Shown in pieces: positions 35,110 through 43,276 of a DNA stretch of 64,000 nucleotides. The stretch's first letter is position 1, and each line of letters starts with the position of its first letter. The stretch is from Planctomycetota bacterium (GTDB lineage Bacteria; Planctomycetota; UBA1135; UBA2386). Where the stretch lies: contig JAHBXX010000010.1 in the NCBI GenBank assembly GCA_019636245.1, positions 1-64,000 of the forward strand, in the 5' to 3' direction. The position numbers and the translations under genes are program-made. The notes beneath the pieces were generated by a model. The model was not told the DNA's origin. It was given only the letters and a program-made list of their open reading frames with translations, and made no database searches.

Positions 35110-35938
35110 CGCCGCTGGCTTCGAACCCCTGGGCGAGCGCCTGCCGGCCCGACCGCGGGCTGCAGACGCCGCGGCGGCTCTCGGCGACGAAGTCGACGAT
35201 CTCGCGGCAGACCGGGTCGCGGTGCAGACCGCTGCCGCGCACGAGTTCGAGCCGTTGGTGCAGGGTGCCGGCACGCCAGAACAGTAGTCGGAACACCCGC
35301 TTGACGAGAGCCTTCTGCTCCTGCGTGTAGCCGTTGCGGTGCAGGCCGACGAGGTTCACCGCCACCAGCTTGGCGCGGTCGCCCTGCACGGTGCCGAACG
35401 GCGGCGCGTCGTGGGACACCATGGCGCCGGCGCCGATCATCGCCAGCTTGCCGACGCGGGCGAACTGGTGGATGCCGACCATCGCGCCGAGGATCGCCCG
35501 GTCGCCGATCCAGGTGTGGCCGGCGGCCATGGCGCCATTGGTGAACACCACGTGGCTGCCGACGGTGGCGTCGTGGCCGATGTGGGCGCCCACCAGCAGC
35601 ATGTTGTGGTCGCCGATCGTGGTGACGCCGCCGCCGAACGGCGTGCCGCCGTGGATCGTGACGTGCTCGCGGATCCGGTTGTGGCTGCCGATCACGAGCC
35701 TGCCGGCGGGATCCTTCGTCTTGAGCTTCTTGTCCTGCGGCTGGCAGCCGACGACGCAGAACGGGAACAGCTCGTTGTCCTCGCCGAGCACCGTGTCGCC
35801 GTCGACGACGACGTGGGCCAGCAGCCGGGTGCCGGCGCCGAGGCGGACCCGCGGACCGACCGTGCAGTAGGGTCCGATGTCGACCCCTGGGCCGAGTTCT
35901 GCGCCCTCGGCGACGATCGCGGTTGGATGGATGCCCAT
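35093..35938 (-). CDS. lpxA: UDP-N-acetylglucosamine acyltransferase
   Basis: 281 residues, slightly longer than the E. coli enzyme. LpxA performs the first step of lipid A synthesis, moving a hydroxyacyl chain from ACP to UDP-GlcNAc. The N-terminal two thirds are hexapeptide repeats of a left-handed beta helix (IVAEGAELGPGVDIGPYC, VVVDGDTVLGEDN, IGSHNRIREHVTIHGGT). The catalytic base is His122 in GAHIGHDATVG. The C-terminal helical part has VNLVGLHRNGYTQEQ. Its presence implies an outer membrane with lipid A in this organism. No other lpx gene is in the window. First gene of the operon with the two M16-like genes. Confidence 0.93.
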   Translation of the reverse strand: MGIHPTAIVAEGAELGPGVDIGPYCTVGPRVRLGAGTRLLAHVVVDGDTVLGEDNELFPFCVVGCQPQDKKLKTKDPAGRLVIGSHNRIREHVTIHGGTPFGGGVTTIGDHNMLLVGAHIGHDATVGSHVVFTNGAMAAGHTWIGDRAILGAMVGIHQFARVGKLAMIGAGAMVSHDAPPFGTVQGDRAKLVAVNLVGLHRNGYTQEQKALVKRVFRLLFWRAGTLHQRLELVRGSGLHRDPVCREIVDFVAESRRGVCSPRSGRQALAQGFEASGDGSSG

Positions 35939-36214
35939 CGAAGTGGAGGTCCGGGGCGGACGCGATGGCGCCGCGGCACGTCAATGTCTACCCGAGCGAT
36001 CGCGGGCGCGCTACCCTTCGCCGCGCCGCGGTGCGGCGCTTCCGCGCGGTGCGGAGCACTGGCCGCGATGCGACCGGAGGTTCCGGTCGGCTGCCCGTTC
36101 CACCGCCGTGCCCACGAACGCCCTGATGACGTCCGTTGCCCGCCCTGGCCGCTCCCTCGCCGCCCGTGCCCACCGCCATGTTCGCCCGGTGCAGCGCCGC
36201 GCCGGAGGCGGGGC
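35939..36214. other. 276-bp divergent intergenic region lpxA / enzyme I
   Basis: No convincing gene. On the plus strand TACCCT (36012-36017) is a promoter candidate for the enzyme I gene, and GGAGG (36203-36207) is a good Shine-Dalgarno sequence seven bases before its GTG. On the minus strand no clear promoter box for lpxA was seen. The plus frame stays open from further upstream, but the encoded sequence is low-complexity Arg/Pro. Confidence 0.5.
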
Positions 36215-37936
36215 GTGACCCGCGTCCGCGGCGAGTCGGTCGCGCCCGGCATGGCCGTCGGTCAGGTCCGCCTGCGCGGCTTCTCCGCCGAAGCGACGGG
36301 GAGGCGCATCGCCGCCGACGAGGTCGAGACCGAGCTGAACAGGCTGCGCGAGGCGCTGCAGAAGAGCCGGGCCCAGATCGAGGAGATCAAGCAGAAGCAG
36401 AGCGGCAGCCTCGGCGAGGCCGAGCTGCGCATCTTCGACGCGCACCTCGCCTACCTCGGCGACGCGATGTTCACGACCGAGATCGAGTCGCAGGTGCTGC
36501 AGGAGCGACTGACCGTACGTGCCGCGGTGCAGACGGTGTTCGAGAAGTACGACCGCATCTTCCAGCTGGTCGAGAGCGAGATGCTGCGCCGCCGCGCCAG
36601 CGACCTGCGCGACGTCGCGACGCGGCTCTTGCGCAACCTCGAGGCCGACGCCGAGCGCGGCGCCGTGGCGCCCGTCGGGCCCTACATCCTGGCCGCCAGC
36701 AAGCTCACCACCGCCGACATGTTCAACCTCGACAACGAGAAGGTCGACGGCATCGTCGCCGAGGAGGGCGGCATGAGTTCGCACGCCGCGATCCTGGCGC
36801 GCGGCATGGGCATCCCGACCGTCACCGGCATCCGCGACCTGCCGCGCATCCTGCGCGACGGCGACCTCGTGGTGCTCGATGCCTCGGCGGGAGAGCTGGT
36901 GACGGCGCCCGACGACGCGACGCTGGCCGAGGCCACGGCCGCGGCGCAGCGCTGGAAGGCGACCAAGGCCGAGGCGCCGAAGCCCGCCGACCTGGCGAGG
37001 CACCAGACGCGCGACGGCACGCCGATCGAACTGCTCGGCTCCTGCGGCAGCGCCGGCGAGGCCGATCTGGTGCGCACGTTCGGCATGGAGGGCATCGGCG
37101 TCTACCGCACCGAGCTGCAGTTCCTGGTCGAGCGGGCCCGGCCGAGCGAGGACGCCCTGGTCAGCAGCTACCAGCAGGTGATCCTGAGCCAGCACGGCCG
37201 GCCGGTGTCGTTCCGTCTGCTGGACGTGATGGCGGCGACGCTGCAGGTCGGTCAGCAGGGCGCCGAGCGCAATCCGGCGCTCGGCCAGCGCGGCGTGCGC
37301 GGCCTGCTGGCGAGCCAGGACCTGCTGCGCATGCAGCTGCGCGCGATCCTGCGCGCCGCGGCCGGCGCCGAGGGCGTCGCCGTGCTGGTGCCGTTCGTGA
37401 CCGGCACCGCCGACCTCCAGCGCGTGAAGTCGGCGTTGCTCGAGGAACGCGTGGCGCTGAAGAAGGCGAAGATCGCCTGCGCCGCCGAAGTGCAGCTGGC
37501 GCCGATCGTCGAGGTGCCGGCCGCGGCGATGTCGCTGGCGGCGCTGCTCAACGACGCCGACTTCGCGGTCGTCAGCGTCGACGACCTGCAGGCCTACCTG
37601 CTCGCCGCCGACCGCGACAACGCGGCCGTGCGCGGCTACCACGAGATGGTGCACCCGGCGGTGTTCGAGATGCTGGCCCGCATGGCGAAGGACGCCGAAC
37701 GCCGCGAGAAGCGGTTGGTCCTGTTCGGCGAGAGCGCCGCCGATCCGACGCGGGTGCCGTTCTACCTCGGCGTCGGCTACCGCAGTTTCTCGATCGCGCC
37801 GGTGCGCCTGCGCGGCGTGCTGCGGGTCATGGGCCGCTACTCGGTCGAAGAATGCCGCCGTGTCGCCGCGCGCATCCTCGAGGCGCCGCGCACGCTCGAC
37901 GTGCAGAAGGTGCTGGTCAATCTCGACGTGCAGTAG
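36215..37936 (+). CDS. Degenerate PTS enzyme I (phosphoenolpyruvate-protein phosphotransferase-like)
   Basis: 573 residues from a GTG at 36215 with GGAGG seven bases upstream. The layout is that of enzyme I: an HPr-binding helical region with a coiled coil (ADEVETELNRLREALQKSR), the phosphohistidine domain with His190 in GGMSSHAAILARGMGIP, and a PEP-binding barrel (GVYRTELQFL, ERNPALGQRGVR, VEVPAAAMSLAAL). Several active-site residues differ. The catalytic Cys is replaced by Phe504 (LFGESAAD instead of a CGELAGD-like motif). The FRTLDIGGDK region reads FRLLDVMAATLQ. The NDL motif is DDL. It may therefore not catalyse normal PEP-dependent phosphorylation and could be regulatory. No HPr gene is adjacent. 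Confidence 0.85.
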   Translation: MTRVRGESVAPGMAVGQVRLRGFSAEATGRRIAADEVETELNRLREALQKSRAQIEEIKQKQSGSLGEAELRIFDAHLAYLGDAMFTTEIESQVLQERLTVRAAVQTVFEKYDRIFQLVESEMLRRRASDLRDVATRLLRNLEADAERGAVAPVGPYILAASKLTTADMFNLDNEKVDGIVAEEGGMSSHAAILARGMGIPTVTGIRDLPRILRDGDLVVLDASAGELVTAPDDATLAEATAAAQRWKATKAEAPKPADLARHQTRDGTPIELLGSCGSAGEADLVRTFGMEGIGVYRTELQFLVERARPSEDALVSSYQQVILSQHGRPVSFRLLDVMAATLQVGQQGAERNPALGQRGVRGLLASQDLLRMQLRAILRAAAGAEGVAVLVPFVTGTADLQRVKSALLEERVALKKAKIACAAEVQLAPIVEVPAAAMSLAALLNDADFAVVSVDDLQAYLLAADRDNAAVRGYHEMVHPAVFEMLARMAKDAERREKRLVLFGESAADPTRVPFYLGVGYRSFSIAPVRLRGVLRVMGRYSVEECRRVAARILEAPRTLDVQKVLVNLDVQ

Positions 37937-37943
37937 CGCATCG

Positions 37944-38504
37944 TCAGGTGACGGCCGCCGCCGGCCGCCGCAGCAGCGGCGTGTGGATCGGCCCGCGGGG
38001 GCGCAGTTCGCTGCGGTAGAGCACCAGGGCCTGCGGCGCGAACGGCTTCGGCCGCAGCGTCGCGCCGACCTGCTGCAACTGGTCGATCAGGGCCAGCGCG
38101 CCGAACGGGCTGCGCACGCGGCCGAGGGTGACGTGCGGCGCGAAGCCGCGCGGATCGCGGTCGATGCCGTGCCGTTCGCCGATCGTCGCCACCTGCTCGT
38201 GCAGCGCGGCCAGCGCCGCGACATCGCCGCCGAGCGCCGCCCAGACGACGCGCGGCTCGCCGCGCGGCGGGAAGTGGCCGAGGCCGGTCAGGTGCAGCGA
38301 CAGCGCCGGCACGTCGAGCGCGGCGAGATCGGCGCGCAGGCCCTCGACCTGGTCGGGCGGCAGGTCGCCGGCGAACGCCAGGGTCAGGTGGATCTGGTCG
38401 GCGGGCACCCACTTCACCTTGCCCTTCTGGCCGAACTGCTGCGCCAGGCCGGCGAGGTAGTTGCAGACCGGTCGAGGGAGGTCGAGGGCGACGAAGCAGC
38501 GCAC
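37944..38504 (-). CDS. thpR: RNA 2',3'-cyclic phosphodiesterase (2H family)
   Basis: 186 residues. The fold has two H-x-T-x motifs, HLTLAFAGDLP (about residue 40) and HVTLGRVRSPFG (about residue 128), which form the active site of 2H phosphoesterases. It opens with RCFVALDLPRPV, the usual ThpR start. Members open or close 2',3'-cyclic or 2'-5' RNA ends, for example in tRNA repair. The GTG at 38504 is selected because a TACCAT box lies six bases upstream on the same strand. Seven bases separate it from the convergent enzyme I gene. Confidence 0.88.
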   Translation of the reverse strand: MRCFVALDLPRPVCNYLAGLAQQFGQKGKVKWVPADQIHLTLAFAGDLPPDQVEGLRADLAALDVPALSLHLTGLGHFPPRGEPRVVWAALGGDVAALAALHEQVATIGERHGIDRDPRGFAPHVTLGRVRSPFGALALIDQLQQVGATLRPKPFAPQALVLYRSELRPRGPIHTPLLRRPAAAVT

Positions 38505-38510
38505 GGCGGC

Positions 38511-38516
38511 ATGGTA
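38511..38516 (-). promoter_or_regulatory. TACCAT hexamer, leaderless-type -10
   Basis: TACCAT, six bases (GCCGCC), then the GTG of thpR at 38504. Supports that GTG as the start and a leaderless mRNA. Confidence 0.45.
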
Positions 38517-38575
38517 GGCGGGGTGCTGCCTGCGCGTGGCGTGCTTTCGCGCCGTCGTCGGCGCCGGCGCGGCGC

Positions 38576-39508
38576 TCACCGCCGCCTGCGGCCGGCCGGC
38601 GCCGCGGCGCGCGGCGGTTCCTCGCCGTGCCATTCGGCGGTCAGGTCGAGCCACAGCGCGAGCCCCTGGAACGGCGCGAACCTGGCGTAGCGCCGAGCGA
38701 CCTCGCGGTCGCTCGGCGGCGTGCGCCGTCCATCCAGTTCGGCGAGGCGGGCGCGGCACCAGCTGTCGAGCGCGAGGTGTTCGTAGTGGCCGAGCAGCCG
38801 CATCGCCTGACCGGCGGCGTAGGGGCCGAAGCCGCGCAGGCCGACCAGCCGCTGCCACAGGACGGCCGCGGGCTGCGGCGTCAGGAACGTGTCGTCGTCG
38901 AGCGCGCCGGCGGCGAACGCCTCCGCCAGCGCGACGGCGGCGGCGGCGCGGTAGCCGGTGCGGACGACGTCGCGGTAGAACGCCGCGTCGCGCTGGCACT
39001 GCCGCGGCGTCGGGAAGGCGCGCGCGCCGCTCGGCGCCGGCGAGCCGAGGGCCGTGACCAGGTTGCGCACCATCGCCTCGGTGCCAGCCCACGTCGTGTT
39101 GGTGGTGAACAGCAGCTTCATCAGGTCCTCGAACACGCTGGCCGAGCGCAGCAGCCGGCCGGCGCCGCGGCGGGCCGCCCAGTGCAGCCGGGGTTCGGTC
39201 CGGCACATGGCGTGGAACGCCGCCAGGTCGCTGTCGAGCCGCAGCATGTGCACCACCTGCCGCGCCGCTGCGCGCGTTACGGCCGTCGACGGCGCCGTGC
39301 GTCCGTCGAGCCGCAGCGCCAGCCGATCGGCGCGCGGCTGCCGCAGCGTCGCGTCGAGAACGGCCGTGCCGACGCGCAGCACGGTGGCGAACGTGCCGGC
39401 CCCCTCGTCGTAGCGGTGTGGCGCCAGCGCCACCCAGCCGTGGCCGAAAAGGCACAGGCGCAGGTCGAACGGCGGCGCGACCGGGATCGGGATGGTGCGG
39501 CTCGGCAT
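38576..39508 (-). CDS. HhH-GPD DNA glycosylase (AlkA-like)
   Basis: 310 residues. The N-terminal third is beta-rich (FDLRLCLFGHGWVALAPHRY, LRVGTAVLDATLRQ). The helix-hairpin-helix/GPD domain occupies about 120-290, with SVFEDLMKLLFTTNTTWAGT, the hairpin LVGLRGFGPYAAGQAMRLLG and the catalytic Asp in LALDSWCRARL. This arrangement fits base-excision glycosylases such as AlkA that remove alkylated bases. No Fe-S cysteine cluster is seen at the end, which instead is a basic Arg tail. The ATG at 39508 begins the conserved N-terminal strand region. It lies 71 bases from thpR and may or may not share a transcript with it. Confidence 0.82.
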   Translation of the reverse strand: MPSRTIPIPVAPPFDLRLCLFGHGWVALAPHRYDEGAGTFATVLRVGTAVLDATLRQPRADRLALRLDGRTAPSTAVTRAAARQVVHMLRLDSDLAAFHAMCRTEPRLHWAARRGAGRLLRSASVFEDLMKLLFTTNTTWAGTEAMVRNLVTALGSPAPSGARAFPTPRQCQRDAAFYRDVVRTGYRAAAAVALAEAFAAGALDDDTFLTPQPAAVLWQRLVGLRGFGPYAAGQAMRLLGHYEHLALDSWCRARLAELDGRRTPPSDREVARRYARFAPFQGLALWLDLTAEWHGEEPPRAAAPAGRRRR

Positions 39509-39670
39509 CAAAGCCAGGAGACCGCGGCCGCGACGTGGTGCAAGCGCTCCCGGTGGCACCGGGCGGCGCTGGCCCGCGCCTCCGGCAGCGGTCGCGAAAC
39601 CCGGGAGGGGGCGTGGACAGGCTGTGCGGCCCGCCCGACCATGCGGGGCACACTCTCGCCCTGATTCGCC

Positions 39671-42181
39671 ATGCTTCACACCTCGCCCGGCTTCGGACTC
39701 GCTTTCCTGCTGTTCGCGTCCGTCGGCGCCGCGGCGCCCGCAGTCGCCCAGTGCCAGTTGGTCTGGCAGCCGGGTCAGGCCGTGCCGGGGGCGTCCCATC
39801 ACGTGCTGGCCACGACGGTGTGGGACCCCGACGGTGCCGGGCCCGCGCCGGCGCGGTTGGTGGTCGGCGGGGTGTTCACGGCCATTGGCGACGTGCTCGC
39901 CAACCGCATCGCCGCCTGGGATCCCGCCACCGGCACCTGGTCGCCGTTCGGCACCGGCATGAACTACGACGTGGCAGCGCTGGCTGTGCTGCCCAACGGC
40001 GACCTCGTGGCCGGCGGCAGCTTCTCGACCGCCGGGGGCACGGCCGTCGGCGGCATCGCCCGCTGGGATGGCACGTCGTGGCAACCGCTCGGCACGGGCA
40101 CGAACGCGACCGTGCAGGCCCTCGCGGTGCTCGCGAACGGCGACCTGGTGGCGGCAGGTTCGTTCTCCTCCGTCGACGGCATCGGTGCCAACCGCATCGC
40201 CCGCTGGAATGGCACGTCGTGGGCCGCGCTCGGTACGGGCGTGGACAACTCCGTGAACGCGCTGGCCGTGCTCGCCAATGGCGATCTGGTCGCGGCGGGC
40301 CCCTTCACCTCGGCGGGTGGCGTCGGCGTCGACCGCATTGCGCGCTGGAACGGCGCGTCGTGGTCGTCATTGGGCGCCAGCTGGAACGGTGGCGTCTTCG
40401 CGCTGGCGACGCTGGCGAACGGCGACCTCGTCGCCGGCGGCAATTTCACGACCACGGGGGCCGTGACCACCAACAACATCGCCCGCTGGAACGGGGTTGC
40501 CTGGTCGGCCGTGGGCACCGGCATGAATGGCATCGTCCGGTCGCTGTTGCGGTTGCCGAACGGGGACCTGGTGGCCGGCGGTGCCTTCACGACCGCGGAC
40601 GGACTCGCGGCAGACTGCATCGCGCGCTGGGATGGCAGTTCGTGGTCGGCGCTGGGGCCGGGTACGGGCAACATGGTCCTGGCGCTGGCCGGGCTGCCCG
40701 ATGGCAGCGTGGTCGCAGGCGGCATGTTCACGGCCGCGGGACGGTTCATCGCCCGTTGGGACGGAGCGGCGTGGTCGCCGTTGAGCCTGGGGATGGGTGT
40801 CGGCGTGACCCGGGCCAGGGTCCGGCCGAATGGCGCCCTCGTCGTCGGCGGCCACTTCACGATGGCCGGCGGCGTGCCTGCGAACTTCATCGCCGAGTGG
40901 GATGGCACGGGGTGGGCACCGTTGGCCGGCGGCACGAATGGCGGCGTGCTCGACGTGTGGGTGCTGCCCAATGGCGATGTGATCGCCGCCGGCAACTTCA
41001 CCATGGCGGGTGGGGTGCCTGCGAACCGCATCGCCCGGTGGAACGGCAGTGCCTGGGCGCCGCTCGGTACCGGCATGGATGCAGCCGTGTGGTCGCTGGC
41101 GACCCTGCCGAACGGCGACCTGATTGCCGCAGGCAGTTTCACCACTGCAGGCGGCATTGCTGCCAACCGCGTCGCCCGCTGGAACGGCAGCGCCTGGGCG
41201 CCGCTGGGCGCGGGCACGAACGGCATGGTCTGGACGGTCGCGGTGCTGCCAAACGGCGACTTGATCGCCGGCGGCGACTTCACGACCGCCGGTGGCAGCA
41301 GCGCGAATCGCATCGCGCGCTGGAATGGCGCCGCCTGGGCACCGTTGGCTGGGGGCATGAGCGGCTCCGTGCGGGTGCTGCTGGTCCACCCTGACGGGCA
41401 GGTCACCGCCGGCGGTTCCTTCACGGGGGTGGGTGGCGCCAGCGCGAACCGCATCGCGCGATGGGATGGCAGCGCATGGACTCCGCTGGGAGCCGGCATG
41501 AACGGCACCGTGCAGGCGGTGTCGCTGCTGCCGAACGGGGACTTGATGGCGGGTGGTTACTTCACGACCGCGGGCGGGCTGCCCGCGGCGCGCATCGCGC
41601 GCTGGGACGGCAGCGCCTGGTCGGGTCTTGGCGCAGGGATGGACCAGGGCGTGCTCACGTTCGCCGCGCTGCCCGACGGCACGCTCGTGGCCGGCGGCGA
41701 GTTCACGGCCGCGGGCGGCGTGGTGTCCTCCGGGCTCGCCTGGCTCGGGACCACCTGCCCGGCCACCGTGTCGGTGCAGGGTACAGGATGCCCGAGCAGC
41801 GGCGGCGGCAACGTGCTGACCGCGGCGACGCTGCCGTGGGTCGATGCGACCTTCCGGGCCGTGGGCACGGGTTTGCCGGCCACCGCGATCGTGGTCGCGG
41901 CGACGAGCGTCACGGCGATCCCGGCGGGCGCGGCGCCGCTGCTGGTGCTACTGCCGCCGCACGGAGTGGCGGGCTGCGATCTGCTCGTCGCCCCTGACAT
42001 CCTCGATGTCATGGTCACGCTGACGGGGACTGCGCAGTCGTCGCTCTACCTGCCGAACACGCCGCCGCTCGTCGGCGTGACCTTCTTCCACCAGATGGTG
42101 CCGATCGAACTGGACGGCCTCGGCAACTGGATCGCGATCACCGCGACGAACGCGCTGCAGCTGACGGCGGGCAGGTTCTAG
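39671..42181 (+). CDS. Secreted protein with 14 tandem 47-residue repeats
   Basis: 836 residues. A signal peptide ends near AAPAVAQ (residue 27). Fourteen repeats of about 47 residues follow, with consensus xNGDLVAGGxFTTAGG, xANRIARWNGxxW and LGxGMNGxVxALAVL; unit 7 is shortened and unit 14 is partial. The pattern (hydrophobic strand, GG turn, IARWNG strand) predicts beta-propeller blades. A C-terminal domain of about 140 residues begins near VQGTGCPSSGGG, contains two Cys close to its start, and resembles end domains of planctomycete surface proteins. A CACACT box (39649-39654) lies 16 bases upstream. The function is unknown; surface adhesion or ligand binding is plausible. Confidence 0.85.
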   Translation: MLHTSPGFGLAFLLFASVGAAAPAVAQCQLVWQPGQAVPGASHHVLATTVWDPDGAGPAPARLVVGGVFTAIGDVLANRIAAWDPATGTWSPFGTGMNYDVAALAVLPNGDLVAGGSFSTAGGTAVGGIARWDGTSWQPLGTGTNATVQALAVLANGDLVAAGSFSSVDGIGANRIARWNGTSWAALGTGVDNSVNALAVLANGDLVAAGPFTSAGGVGVDRIARWNGASWSSLGASWNGGVFALATLANGDLVAGGNFTTTGAVTTNNIARWNGVAWSAVGTGMNGIVRSLLRLPNGDLVAGGAFTTADGLAADCIARWDGSSWSALGPGTGNMVLALAGLPDGSVVAGGMFTAAGRFIARWDGAAWSPLSLGMGVGVTRARVRPNGALVVGGHFTMAGGVPANFIAEWDGTGWAPLAGGTNGGVLDVWVLPNGDVIAAGNFTMAGGVPANRIARWNGSAWAPLGTGMDAAVWSLATLPNGDLIAAGSFTTAGGIAANRVARWNGSAWAPLGAGTNGMVWTVAVLPNGDLIAGGDFTTAGGSSANRIARWNGAAWAPLAGGMSGSVRVLLVHPDGQVTAGGSFTGVGGASANRIARWDGSAWTPLGAGMNGTVQAVSLLPNGDLMAGGYFTTAGGLPAARIARWDGSAWSGLGAGMDQGVLTFAALPDGTLVAGGEFTAAGGVVSSGLAWLGTTCPATVSVQGTGCPSSGGGNVLTAATLPWVDATFRAVGTGLPATAIVVAATSVTAIPAGAAPLLVLLPPHGVAGCDLLVAPDILDVMVTLTGTAQSSLYLPNTPPLVGVTFFHQMVPIELDGLGNWIAITATNALQLTAGRF
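39800..41750 (+). repeat. 14 in-frame repeats of about 141 bp inside the secreted protein gene
   Basis: Units begin at each NGDLVAGG-type stretch (for example near 39989, 40136, 40277, 40415, 40556). They are similar but not identical at DNA level, with the later units (about 40960-41520) most alike, suggesting duplication by unequal exchange. Confidence 0.75.
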
Positions 42182-42231
42182 CTGGCACCATGGCGTCCGC
42201 AGTGACGACCGTGCGTCCGCTGGCGCAGCTG

Positions 42232-42861
42232 TCATCGTCGCTGGTCGCGATACTGCCGACGTTTGTCCTTGGCCGCGAACAGATCGGGAAACTCCTGCCG
42301 AGTCAGGGCGAACACGACCTGCATCCCTCCCAGGCCGGTGAGGTGGTACTCCGCGTCCTCGGTGTTTGCGGGCCGCTGCGGGGCTGGCGCATAACCATAG
42401 TAGTGGAAACTATGGTTCTGGATGATCTGCAGATACGCCTTTGTCTCGAGGTAGGTGCAGTGGACTCCGGTCTCGAGGTCCGCGTCGGTGAAGCTCCGCA
42501 TCCGCTCCTCCTCGAAGGCGAGGGACTTGAGGAAGGACTTGTAGAGCGACAGCACGTTTCTGTCCCGCACACCCCTGTACTCGGGCGGGAATCCGTCGGT
42601 CTCGCCTCCTTGGGCCAAGGTCGGCAGTTCGGCGGGGCGTTCCTGCGTGGGCGCCGCCGCCTCGCGCACGAGCGGCGCCCGCTCACTCTCGGCCACGGGA
42701 GCCACGCGCGAAGCCGGACTGGCAGCCGCATCGGCCTGGGTGTGCCGGGACTCGGTGGGTGGCATTGCGTTGTCAGACGCGCGTGTCAGGCCCCAGATGC
42801 CGAGGAGCATGACCCCCGCGAGGCCCAGCCCGATGGCCCCTGTCCCGGGCCGGGCCTTCAC
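42232..42861 (-). CDS. Membrane-anchored protein of unknown function
   Basis: 209 residues if started at the GTG at 42861, which overlaps the stop of the upstream small gene as GTGA. ATG codons at 42885 and 42876 and a GTG at 42906 are alternatives. A basic start and one hydrophobic segment (AIGLGLAGVMLLGIWGLTRA) suggest a signal anchor. A low-complexity Ala/Pro/Glu linker leads to a soluble domain with LYKSFLKSLAFEEERM, CTYLETKAYLQIIQNHSFHY and GGMQVVFALTRQEFPDLF. I do not recognise this domain. Codon use is somewhat less GC-extreme than in neighbouring genes. Coupling to a small secreted peptide suggests a functional pair. Confidence 0.62.
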   Translation of the reverse strand: MKARPGTGAIGLGLAGVMLLGIWGLTRASDNAMPPTESRHTQADAAASPASRVAPVAESERAPLVREAAAPTQERPAELPTLAQGGETDGFPPEYRGVRDRNVLSLYKSFLKSLAFEEERMRSFTDADLETGVHCTYLETKAYLQIIQNHSFHYYGYAPAPQRPANTEDAEYHLTGLGGMQVVFALTRQEFPDLFAAKDKRRQYRDQRR

Positions 42862-43037
42862 GACACCGCTCCGCATCGGGCGCATGGTCCGATCACCGTG
42901 AAGCACTCATTCACCCTGCCCGCCTGTTCGTGGGACGGCGTGATCGACATCAGGCAATCCTGAGGCGGTGGTCCGAAGGACACCGATAGCAGGCTTGCCA
43001 GGAGACTGAACGACAAAGCGATACGGCTGGTCGTCAT
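42858..43037 (-). CDS. Small secreted peptide (59 residues)
   Basis: Begins MTTSRIALSFSLLASLLS, a good signal peptide, and continues FGPPPQDC, with further Cys residues in VNECFTVIGPCARCGAVS. The mature peptide would be about 35 residues with four Cys, which could form disulfides in the envelope. A TAGCCT box lies eleven bases before the ATG, and the stop overlaps the GTG of the following anchored protein gene. The organised promoter, signal peptide and overlap support a real gene despite its size. No family is recognised. Confidence 0.5.
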   Translation of the reverse strand: MTTSRIALSFSLLASLLSVSFGPPPQDCLMSITPSHEQAGRVNECFTVIGPCARCGAVS

Positions 43038-43048
43038 GGCAGAGGCGG

Positions 43049-43054
43049 AGGCTA
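43049..43054 (-). promoter_or_regulatory. TAGCCT hexamer before the small secreted peptide
   Basis: On the minus strand TAGCCT is followed by eleven bases and the ATG at 43037. Same family of hexamers as elsewhere in the window. Confidence 0.35.
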
Positions 43055-43132
43055 CCGGCCTCTGGTGGGAAGCGTCCAGGCGCCCCGCGAGACCTGAGGG
43101 GGCGGTCGGATCCCGGCGCCATGGGCGACACT

Positions 43133-43166
43133 CGAACGCCCCCGTAGGACGAACGCCCCCGTAGGA
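43133..43166. repeat. 17-bp perfect tandem duplication
   Basis: CGAACGCCCCCGTAGGA occurs twice without a gap (43133-43149 and 43150-43166), in the 239-bp intergenic space between the small secreted peptide gene and the dusB remnant. No gene was found in this space. The TAGG inside each copy resembles half of a promoter hexamer. Confidence 0.8.
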
Positions 43167-43262
43167 AGCGTCGGCGGTCCGCGGTCCGATCTGGATGCCC
43201 TGGCGCAGCGGCCCGCGCCCGACCGTGCCACCCACGCCGGCAGCCGTACGTGCCGATGGTGG

Positions 43263-43268
43263 TAGAAC
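43263..43268 (+). promoter_or_regulatory. TAGAAC hexamer, leaderless-type -10
   Basis: TAGAAC is followed by eight bases (TTCGCACC) and the ATG at 43277 of the dusB remnant. Confidence 0.4.
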
Positions 43269-43276
43269 TTCGCACC

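Noticed and set aside
36068..36214. An ATG at 36068 in frame with the enzyme I gene
   Set aside because: The added 49 residues are low-complexity Arg/Pro, and the GTG at 36215 has an excellent GGAGG at seven bases.
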